Source: Globobulimina sp. (Eukaryota > Foraminifera > Rotaliida). Taken from it: DNA of 5,932 nucleotides. The notes beneath the pieces are model-generated. The model saw nothing but the letters and a program-made list of their open reading frames with translations, did not search any database and was not told where the DNA came from. Numbering within the stretch: position 1 is the first letter of the stretch; each line of letters opens with the position of its first letter. The DNA is taken from NCBI GenBank assembly GCA_003354225.1, contig PIVH01000398.1:1-5932 (forward strand), read 5' to 3'. Shown here in pieces: positions 1 to 5,932 of this stretch. The translations under genes were made by a program, and so were the position numbers.

Positions 1-2361
1 ACTCCCAATATGATGAATATGATGAAGATTATAATGAAATATATAATAATTATCAGCAAACATATGCTCAAATAATGGAAAAAATGCAACGTAATGAATA
101 CGATGCTGATGAAGCATATACCGACGCATATGATGCTGAAGATAGTTATTATGATGATATACTTTCAAGAATCCAAGATGGCGATGGCGACGCATATGAT
201 GCATTATTAACATATGATGAGATGTTCGATGATTATTTTGACGAATTCGGTGATGTTTTGATGAATAATATGATTTTACACGACTATTTTGATGATTTTA
301 CCGGCTTAAATTATGCAGATTTTATTGATGAATATGGCGATGCAGTTGCTGTTATCGATGATGATGTTGTTGGTGATACCGATGCAGCTGCAAATGCTAA
401 ATATAATCAATATGACGACCAATACGCATATGTATACGATGAAGAATATGGCAATGAATATTATGATGAATATGGTGATGAATATGGTGATGAATATGAC
501 CAATATAATGACGAATCTGCGGATCAATATGTGGATGAATATGATGAATATAATGACCAATACGCCGATGAATATTATGATGAATATGGCGATGAATATT
601 ATGATGAATATGCGGATGAATATTCGGATGAATATGGTGCCTATGACCAATATGATGATGAATTACAAGATTATTATTACGATGATGAATATTATTTTGA
701 TGACATGGAGTTAACAGATTGGCCAAAGTTAATGATTAAATTGACAAAACGTATTAAAAATGCTGCCAAAAGTCTTCGTATGTCATCTTTTTATATAACT
801 GATTTCTAAACATTTTAAAAATATTTCTATAATACATCAATAATAGATAAAAAAGCCAAGCGAGCAACCTCAAAAATAAAGAAGAAAATTAAAAAAGCAC
901 GTATGTATACAATTATTTCCCAAATGCGAATTTCCGTACAAAATGACCCAACAAATTCACAGATAAATCCATCAAAAGAGCAGGTTCATTAATTCGAAAA
1001 AAAGCGAAACTTATTGGCAAAAAAATTCGAAAAAAAGCAAAAACATTAAAAAAACATGCAAAAAAACATTTAAATCGACTTAAAAAAGGTGCTAAAAAAA
1101 TTGGAAAGAAACTTCGAAAAAAAGCAAAGAAATTAGGCGGAAGGATCCGAAGACATGCAACCTTGATTGGAAAGAGGATTAAGAAAAAAGCCAGAACCCA
1201 TTTACGGCGCATTAGAACCGGCGCAAAGAAGCTTGGAAAGAAAATTAAAAAAAGTGTGCAAATCATCAAACGAATGGCCAAAAAACATTTAAATCGGCTT
1301 AAACGAAGAGCGCGCATATTTGGAAGGAGAATTAAAAAACGAGCAAAGAGAATCGGGCATAAAATTCGTAGACATGCAAGGAGAGCGAAGAGGCGATTTA
1401 AGAGAGGAGCTAAGAGAGTTAAAGCTAGGCTTAGAAGACATGCTAAGGACTTGGGTAGAAAACTTCGAAAACATGGAAAGCGAATCCGAAGACATGGCAA
1501 GCGAATTGCTAGTACACTTCGAAAACATGGCCACAGACTTCGAAGACATGCCAAGCGAATTGGTGCTGTATTTCGAAGACATGGACGCAGAGCGAAACAG
1601 GTATTATTTTGTCATATGTTCTGAATAAAAACCGAGATACATTTTTCATGAATCAGCGTTTAAAACAAATTGGTGGTCGAATTCGAGGCGGAATGAGAAA
1701 GTTTGGAAGGAAGGCTAAAAAGGTATGTGTTTTGACCAACATTTTATGTTATTTTTAATATGTGTGATGTGACTGGCAGGCTTTGAAGAGATTTGGTATA
1801 TTTGCTCGAAAATGGGGTTCGCGCGCATTGAAATTTTTGGTCACTCCAAATATTGTTAAAGCAGTATTGCAGGGATACATTATGTATTTGAGGGCTGTCG
1901 CCAACCATAAGGGTTGGAAGACGTTGCCGGCGCCATTCATTAATGCAGCGGATCAATGGTATGATACGGATCTAACCAAAGTGAGATATGCCGTGAATGT
2001 AAATACTTTGCATGGCGCCGCTATCACGTTTGGAAGGACTTTACCAATCCGAAGTTTTGAGTGTGAGATCTTTTTTCCGCGGAAGATTGATATGAAAGAT
2101 AAGCAGTATGATATGTGGTGGATGTTACATGAGATACAACATTGTGACCAATATCGGAAGAAAGGAGGTTTATGGCCATTTTTAACCGATTATATGTACG
2201 AAGGGGCGACGCAGATTGTGGAAAAACGATCATTTAATATTCATGATCATATTACATTGGAGAAGGATGCGGATGCAAAAGCATGTAAGGCAGTAAAAAA
2301 AGTATGGCCAGAGTATGGTGATGGGGATCCATTGGTGGAGTATACTTTTTGTAAAGGATAA
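1..2361 (+). CDS. Acidic-repeat / basic-helix / DUF4157-like zincin fusion protein (5' partial, five exons)
   Basis: Exons are <1-777, 847-900, 963-1600, 1657-1722 and 1780-2361 (TAA). Together they give 704 visible residues with no internal stop. The first ATG in view (75) is unlikely to be the start, because the frame is open back to nt 3 with the same Tyr/Asp/Glu composition, so the 5' end lies outside the window. Residues 1 to about 240 are acidic and Tyr-rich. Residues about 245-530 are a Lys/Arg-rich amphipathic helix. Residues about 535-704 form a compact domain with VRY (579-581), AAITFG (591-596), HEIQH (628-632), then CDQYRKKGG and LEKDADAKA (Glu672). HExxH plus a distal Glu is the gluzincin zinc site. 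The order VRxx, AxTxG, HExxHxxQY, LExDA resembles DUF4157 peptidase-like domains. The only four cysteines lie in this domain. Visible parts lack a signal peptide. Substrate and role are unknown. Splicing is inferred, not shown by transcripts. The exon chain is well supported; the family call is moderate. Confidence 0.82.
438..662 (+). repeat. 12-nt coding minisatellite, consensus GATGAATATNNN
   Basis: About 19 degenerate copies of a four-codon unit encode Asp-Glu-Tyr-X, where X is mostly Gly, Tyr, Asp or Ala. Some copies are CAATAT or AATGAC variants giving Asp-Gln-Tyr-Asn. Repeat-like codons also occur at nt 6-38, so the tract probably extends upstream of the window. No cysteine and almost no basic residue is present. 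The long antisense open frames across this stretch are products of the repeat. Confidence 0.9.
778..846 (+). other. Intron 1 of the fusion gene (69 nt, phase 1)
   Basis: The donor is C|GTATGT at 778 and the acceptor is AATAG|AT at 846. Removing it skips the frame-0 stop TAA (807-809) and continues with lysine-rich codons, turning the acidic block into the basic block. A TTCTAAAC stretch near 804-811 could act as branch point. The join makes a His codon (c + at). Confidence 0.78.
901..962 (+). other. Intron 2 of the fusion gene (62 nt, phase 1)
   Basis: The donor is C|GTATGT at 901 and the acceptor is TTCACAG|AT at 962. It contains stops in the incoming and outgoing frames (for example TGA at 944-946 in the exon 3 frame), so splicing is needed to join exon 2 to exon 3. 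The junction again makes a His codon from c + at, as at intron 1. Confidence 0.8.
963..1600 (+). repeat. Exon 3 Lys/Arg-rich amphipathic helix repeats (11-residue periodicity)
   Basis: Small or hydrophobic residues (Ala, Leu, Ile) recur at spacings of 4, 4 and 3 residues, as in GKKLRKKAKKL, with Lys, Arg and His filling the other positions. This 11/3 pattern is what hendecad amphipathic helices show (known from LEA, synuclein and perilipin-type proteins). At DNA level a 17-nt direct repeat lies at 1061-1077 and 1280-1296, coding AKKHLNRLK both times. The early part is mainly lysine (AAA codons) and the late part mainly arginine and histidine. No homology to a named family is claimed. Confidence 0.75.
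1462..1600 (+). repeat. 54-nt tandem repeat, about 2.5 copies, ending at the exon 3 donor
   Basis: Copies are 1462-1515, 1516-1569 and a partial 1570-1600. The first two match at about 42 of 54 positions and both begin ACTTCGAAAACATGG. Each codes an 18-residue helix unit starting LRKHG, which is five turns of an alpha helix. This implies recent unit duplication inside the basic domain. Confidence 0.75.
1601..1656 (+). other. Intron 3 of the fusion gene (56 nt, phase 0)
   Basis: The donor is AACAG|GTATTA at 1601 and the acceptor is GAATCAG|CGT at 1656. If retained, translation would stop at TGA 1622-1624 after eight intron-coded residues, giving an acidic-basic protein without the peptidase. 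If removed, the basic helix continues in phase into exon 4. Confidence 0.82.
1723..1779 (+). other. Intron 4 of the fusion gene (57 nt, phase 0)
   Basis: The donor is AAAAAG|GTATGT at 1723 and the acceptor is ACTGGCAG|GCT at 1779. The intron contains an in-frame TAA stop and is AT-rich. Its removal joins exon 4 (22 codons) directly to the peptidase-encoding exon 5, and the basic amphipathic pattern carries on for about 20 more residues past the junction. Confidence 0.85.
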
Positions 2362-2491
2362 GGGTGGAAGATAAATACTTTTCATTTTTTTTGTTCACAT
2401 TTATAGTGAATATTGTTCTTTTGTACAGTCTAAGTGATATTTTTATTGGATATGCTCGCTTTCTGTAGACTTATATAAAATCACAACTCGT

Positions 2492-2622
2492 TACTTTCCC
2501 TGTAGATTGGTTAAAAAGGATTTGGTTTCAGAATATCCTGGCACTGCTGGAAGATGGTTCCATTATCACCATTCTAAAAAAACTGAAAGGTTTTCACACA
2601 GAACCATTCTACAGGGAAAGTA
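2492..2622. mobile_element. MITE-like non-autonomous DNA element, 131 bp, with 21-bp terminal inverted repeats
   Basis: The left arm (2492-2512) and right arm (2602-2622) are reverse complements over 21 bp with one mismatch; the shared core is TACTTTCCCTGTAGA. The arms are directly flanked by the same 5 bp, CTCGT (2487-2491 and 2623-2627), which fits a target-site duplication. The 89-bp interior has no coding capacity. Because each arm begins with TA, a TA duplication (Tc1/mariner style) with slightly shorter arms is the alternative reading. The superfamily cannot be decided. A structural RNA hairpin is possible but less likely given the flanking direct repeat. Confidence 0.7.
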
Positions 2623-2843
2623 CTCGTCAGATTACAAATTTGCGTTCTCTGACCAATTTCTGACAGTCAGTACAATTGTGCAATACCTTAATCTTTTTTT
2701 GATCTGAAAGTTGTTGCGTGGTTAGATAACCCGCCCCTTTGTATAAATATCGACGTATAACACCTCACAAAGTACCACAAAAGTGTGAATTATAAATTGC
2801 ATACCACGGCCATCATCTAAAAAACAGACATACACAAAAAATG

Positions 2844-2863
2844 TAATACTACTACTAGTATTA
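2844..2863. repeat. Small AT-rich inverted repeat downstream of the seven-helix gene
   Basis: TAATACTA and TAGTATTA form a perfect 8-bp stem around a CTAC loop. It lies about 60 nt past the stop codon of the leftward gene, so it may be in that gene's 3' untranslated region. It could be chance in AT-rich DNA. Confidence 0.4.
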
Positions 2864-2921
2864 TAAATATAATAGCAATTTTGCATATTGCCGAAAAAAG
2901 AATCATCAGATGTCTATTTTG

Positions 2922-4061
2922 TTAATGGATAATGATTTCATTTTCAAATTGTTGCGTCTTGTCGCTGTTTACCGGCGCGGTGGATATAGTCGCATGTCGT
3001 ACTTGTACGTCGTTGCCGATTTGAGTCATTTCTATTTGCACATTTGGTTGTTTTTGTTTCTGATTGGCATCCTCATCCTCATCAGCAATTTTCACAAATA
3101 AATTATAACAATAGTCATGCGACACTGCACAACACTTTTTATATTTATTATCGGCAAATTTATACAAGAAATATAAGCACATTATATTTATACTTTGATC
3201 CATAACCATCAGCATCAAATGTACAGCCCATAAAAAATGAGTATCCTTCACTGTATGTCGAAATATAGCAAAAACACTATTGAGTACATTGGATGATAGC
3301 ATGCAAATTGCTGCACATAAAAGATATCTTATGCTTGGAGTTAATAACCGTTTGAGGGATAAATTTATCTTTGTCTTGATATGCGTATATAATATGTCCT
3401 GTTTTTTTACATAGGTTTCCAAATCAAAAGCACTGTTGGATGTTATGGTGATTTTAAATGTTTTTCTTTTGGTGTTATCGATAGCGTTTCTATTGCTGTA
3501 GGTCATTAGTTGTGATAATATATGTATTTTATGGATAAATGTTAGTAATAAAAATATATTGGAAATGAAATTGGAAATAATAAAAATGTCATGAAACAAC
3601 AGTGCCGTCGACCATTGTTTTGTGCTGCGGAAAAATGCCATAATGACTGCTGATAATATTTGAATGATAAATGCAAAAATAAATGTTGAGAATTGATATT
3701 TGGAGAGCGAGAATTCCGTAGAATTTAATATGGTTTGTAACTTAAGCAGATATAATAAGAAAATGGAGGATAGTCCAATCATATAACATAATGCAGCTGT
3801 AGCACTGACAATGCATTCAATGAAACTTGAACAAAAAAATGAAAATATGGATTGTCCCGCATGGAATGACCAACTTAATGATGAACAGATGAATAGAATG
3901 TGGATGAAGATGCATAACATATCGGGTGATTTTGAATTTAATAATTTTCGAATTGTACAAACAGCAAAACTGAGGTTAAATATTGTTGTTAATATTAATA
4001 CACACCAGCAAAAGAATACTGATGAAGGTACGTTTCTTTGACACAGCCATACTTCAGTCAT
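2922..4061 (-). CDS. Seven-transmembrane protein of unknown family (GPCR-like topology)
   Basis: The product has 379 residues in one exon, with stop TAA at 2924-2922. The start is the ATG at 4061-4059, because an in-frame TGA (4073-4071) lies just four codons upstream. Seven hydrophobic segments are visible at about 13-36, 48-66, 80-106, 124-144, 155-177, 244-267 and 276-302. Basic residues cluster after helix 1 (IRKLLNSK), in the long loop between helices 5 and 6 (178-243, with NTKRKTFK) and just after helix 7 (NKYKKCC). By the positive-inside rule this gives N-terminus out and C-terminus in, the topology of G-protein-coupled receptors. The tail (303-379) starts with a Cys-rich KYKKCC stretch that could be palmitoylated, then an acidic DEDED run and a polar Gln-rich end. 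I see no DRY-like or NPxxY motif, so receptor function is not shown; a transporter or a protist-specific membrane family is possible. No cleavable signal peptide is obvious. Confidence 0.75.
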   Translation of the reverse strand: MTEVWLCQRNVPSSVFFCWCVLILTTIFNLSFAVCTIRKLLNSKSPDMLCIFIHILFICSSLSWSFHAGQSIFSFFCSSFIECIVSATAALCYMIGLSSIFLLYLLKLQTILNSTEFSLSKYQFSTFIFAFIIQILSAVIMAFFRSTKQWSTALLFHDIFIISNFISNIFLLLTFIHKIHILSQLMTYSNRNAIDNTKRKTFKITITSNSAFDLETYVKKQDILYTHIKTKINLSLKRLLTPSIRYLLCAAICMLSSNVLNSVFAIFRHTVKDTHFLWAVHLMLMVMDQSINIMCLYFLYKFADNKYKKCCAVSHDYCYNLFVKIADEDEDANQKQKQPNVQIEMTQIGNDVQVRHATISTAPVNSDKTQQFENEIIIH

Positions 4062-4260
4062 GTCAGAGACTCAGAGTCAAATGTTAAATATCGCTTCACT
4101 TTCACTTTGATTTTGTTTGTTGTTTCCAATGCAAAATCTGGCAATCATTTTCAACATATTAAGAACAAATTCAATATTAAGAAAATCTTAAAAACAACGT
4201 TCAGACCACATCACAAACAATGGATTAAAAACACAAAAAATCAGCGGACCAACACCATTA
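4062..4260. other. Short intergenic spacer between the two leftward genes
   Basis: The 199 bp should carry both the 3' end of the zinc-finger gene and the promoter and 5' leader of the seven-helix gene. It is AT-rich. A TATTTAA box (minus strand, 4090-4084) sits about 25 nt before the ATG, probably too close to be a TATA box for a leader of normal length. An 11-nt palindrome, GACTCTGAGTC on the minus strand (4078-4068), lies just before the start codon. No convincing polyadenylation signal was found. Confidence 0.4.
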
Positions 4261-5837
4261 TCAATAATAATAAGAATTATATTTTTCATAGGAATCAAAA
4301 TCAAATTGATATAGCAATGGCTTTAATTCATTTCTTTGCGAACAAAAATCTTTTAACAACGGCAACGGTTGTGATTTTGAATAAAAATCTAAAAATTTCG
4401 TATCTGTGATACAATATTTTGATAGCCAATAAACAAAAAAATCTGGATTTTTCACCCCGGTTTGTTTTTGCGCCGCATTTAAATGGTACTGGCAATATTT
4501 GAGTCGAGTATCATTATCATAAATATCATCATTTGCAAAACTATCACCAAATATATAATCACTGATTAAACCAAAATAATTCCTTAAGATCGTCGAGCTA
4601 TTACAAAACTTACAAAGCGACAAAACGCGCACTAAATCTTTCTTCGCCTCGCAATGCATCACCATCAAAGGATAAATATCTTCCAAAACGTCCGTTTCCG
4701 CGCCATCTAAAACACTAAAATCCCCATCAAACGTGGCCAACAACTCATTGATGTTTATATCACAGATAACTTTTGAAAACTCATCCTTTATTCGAATATT
4801 CAACGGCGAAATTCCAGTCTGAAACAATAAGCGAATATGTCCGATCGACATATCATGAATATTGATTTTCAAATTATAATCGGAAATGGCCACATTCATT
4901 CCAGTCTGCTTGCACAATGCCACAGCATTTTGTTTATATTTCCTGGCCTTCGCGGGCTCAGTACCATGAGTCAAAAAATCATATCGAACCTGCGGTTTCG
5001 GGCTGCATTCATAAAATAACAAAATAATTACATGAGTAAGAGTATAAAGCATATACAAAGATGACTTAACCCGTTGCAAACTTCACAAACAGCTCTGGAG
5101 TCGTCATTGATTAATGTACAGACAGGACAGGGCCACGCTGAGTCATTTTGTCCAATGCTTATTTTCTGTGAATCATTGAGTGTGATATATATGGTGGACA
5201 ACGAAGTGTTTATGCCTAGATCAGATAACATGGCGTATACTAATTTGGAGATATCTAATGTAGGACAGTTTCGTTGTTTTGGATGAATATTTCGCAATAA
5301 AATTTGTAAAGGCTTTAAATGACTTTTATAACATTGTTGTTTAATGTATTTATCATCGATGCCATGGACTGATAAGTTGTGGTTACTTTTGTGATATTTT
5401 ATGGTTTCACAGATACATTGATTAAAATTTAGAAAATGCTCTTTATCGATTCTTTGTAATTTGTCATATAATGATAACATCCAAAGACAAGTCTCCATGT
5501 GGCGTTCAGCGGCAATTTTATTAATTTCGTTGAATACCATTTCCAAACAATAAATAAATGGGGACATTAAATGTGATGCTGAACATTTGTTGCTGATTTG
5601 AACGAATATGCCGTGAATTATTAATTTTAATGATAACGAATGTTCGTTGATGGATCGTAATTTTGATTGTAACGCAGTTAATTCTGGTTTAGCATATTTT
5701 ACTTTTTTTGGTATTACTTGAAATGATTGAAAAAAATGAAATTGGCAATCATCAAATGATTTAATGGCTGCGGAGGAAATGCCTAATTGATCTAAACCTC
5801 GCCATTCCAATACAATTGCACCTATATCGTGTGCCAT
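4261..5837 (-). CDS. RanBP2/NZF-type zinc-finger protein, two exons
   Basis: Exon 1 is 5837-5071 and exon 2 is 5002-4261 (TGA), giving 502 residues. The ATG at 5837 has a good context (CACAATGG) and an in-frame TGA (5870-5868) eleven codons upstream. Residues 235-254 match the RanBP2-type finger exactly: W235, C237, C240, N244, C251, C254, in the pattern W-x-C-x2-C-x3-N-x6-C-x2-C. Such fingers bind ubiquitin (NZF class) or single-stranded RNA. Thr241-Leu242 after the second Cys and Val253 between the last two Cys fit the Thr-Phe/hydrophobic triad of ubiquitin-binding NZFs better than the RNA-binding class, so ubiquitin binding is inferred. Residues 1-230 look helical (for example 94-150) and match nothing I know. 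Residues 257-502, after the intron, are a second folded-looking region with several Cys and His, also unrecognised. The C-terminus ends in a Tyr-rich tail. A ubiquitin-pathway adaptor is a guess. The minus-strand frame beginning with ATG at 5079 is mostly intron read-through and not a separate start. Confidence 0.8.
5003..5070 (-). other. Intron of the zinc-finger gene (68 nt, phase 2)
   Basis: Read on the minus strand, the donor is AACGG|GTTAAGT (5070) and the acceptor is GAATGCAG|CCC (5003). The junction makes a Gly codon (gg + c) directly after CEVCN of the zinc finger. Without splicing, exon 1 would end in a short hydrophobic tail and a stop at 5028. Length matches the other introns in the window. 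Confidence 0.82.
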
Positions 5838-5932
5838 TGTGATTGTTGATGTGTGCTTTCTTACAAATCAGTTGAGGGGAAAGGTCGTATGGTAACAAAA
5901 TGAAGCAAAAAAAAAAAAAGTTGGATTTTACA
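5838..5932 (-). promoter_or_regulatory. 5' flank of the zinc-finger gene with a T13 tract
   Basis: These 95 bp lie upstream of the ATG at 5837. On the minus strand a run of 13 T (5919-5907) lies about 70 nt before the start codon, followed by a pyrimidine-rich CCTTTCCCCTC patch (5886-5876). Homopolymer T tracts often mark nucleosome-poor promoters in AT-rich eukaryotes; that role is inferred. No TATA box is seen. Confidence 0.3.

Larger units (their letters stand above)
2362..2921. other. Convergent intergenic region, no gene recognised
   Basis: This 560-bp stretch separates the 3' ends of the fusion gene (+) and the seven-helix gene (-). Apart from the inverted-repeat element at 2492-2622 and a small hairpin at 2844-2863, I see no supported gene, tRNA or rRNA. 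There is no AATAAA just downstream of either stop codon. A GTATAAATATC box at about 2740-2750, after a short CCCGCCCC run, resembles a TATA element but no transcript can be assigned to it. The 66-codon open frame at 2507-2707 crosses the element and its edge and has no protein-like features. Confidence 0.6.

Noticed and set aside
438-662. CRISPR-like array
   Set aside because: The unit is only 12 nt, contiguous, in frame and without spacers; it is a coding minisatellite in a eukaryotic gene.
306-726. Long open frames on the minus strand (Ile/Phe-rich and His-rich) and in a second plus frame (Met/Asn-rich) across the acidic region
   Set aside because: They follow directly from the 12-nt repeat, which removes stops in several frames. 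The Asp/Glu/Tyr frame continues to the window edge and joins exon 2 by good splice sites.
913-1582. Minus-strand frames (Leu/Phe/Arg-rich at 913-1554 and Ser-rich at 1289-1582) that might encode a membrane or Ser-rich protein
   Set aside because: They mirror Lys/Arg codons of exon 3 and run across intron 2 without splice logic; the plus-strand model explains the region through five matched junctions.
1320-1628. An acidic frame on the plus strand inside the basic exon, rich in ENMESE and FEDM-like peptides
   Set aside because: Shifting Arg codons (CGA, AGA) by one base gives GAA and GAC, so an acidic shadow is expected. No splice site or frameshift signal leads into it.
2507-2707. A 66-codon plus-strand frame in the intergenic region
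   Set aside because: It begins at a non-ATG codon inside the MITE-like element, ends outside it, and has no protein-like composition.
2741-2850. Possible small RNA gene downstream of a TATA-like box
   Set aside because: No tRNA boxes, snRNA motifs or stable fold were recognised; the TATA-like string alone is expected in AT-rich DNA.
4038-4409. A 123-codon plus-strand frame opposite the 5' end of the seven-helix gene and the 3' end of the zinc-finger gene
   Set aside because: The composition is Asn/Lys/Ile-rich as in AT-rich noncoding DNA, and it overlaps two better supported genes on the other strand.
5028-5079. Separate start for a second minus-strand gene at the ATG ending at 5079
   Set aside because: The ATG-led stretch is mostly the 68-nt intron. 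Splicing GTTAAGT to TGCAG joins the two frames in phase just after the zinc finger.

Overview
The window looks like nuclear DNA of a unicellular eukaryote. It is AT-rich. Several genes can only be read through if short introns (56 to 69 nt) with GTATGT-like donors and AG acceptors are removed. One product carries a RanBP2/NZF-type zinc finger and another is a seven-helix membrane protein. I cannot name the lineage from sequence alone. The general style reminds me weakly of rhizarian protists such as foraminifera, but this is only an impression. Nothing suggests a bacterium, a phage or an organelle.

Left part (1-2361, + strand): a single five-exon gene, cut at its 5' end by the window edge. 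Three very different blocks join in frame across four introns. First comes a Tyr/Asp/Glu-rich acidic block built on a 12-nt tandem repeat. Next is a long Lys/Arg-rich amphipathic helix with 11- and 18-residue periodicity. Last is a C-terminal zinc metallopeptidase-like domain with HEIQH and a downstream LEKDAD, resembling the DUF4157 family known mainly from bacteria. This protein is the most interesting item here.

Middle (2362-2921): a convergent intergenic region of 560 bp. It holds a 131-bp element with 21-bp terminal inverted repeats (one mismatch) and an apparent 5-bp target-site duplication, which I interpret as a MITE-like non-autonomous DNA transposon. No gene is recognised there.

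Right part (- strand): two genes in the same orientation. The first (5837 to 4261, transcribed leftward) has two exons and encodes a 502-residue protein with one NZF/RanBP2 zinc finger ending exactly at the intron. About 200 bp downstream lies the second (4061 to 2922), an apparently intronless 379-residue protein with seven predicted membrane helices and a GPCR-like topology of unknown family. No functional link among the three genes is evident, and being neighbours in a eukaryotic genome is weak evidence for one.
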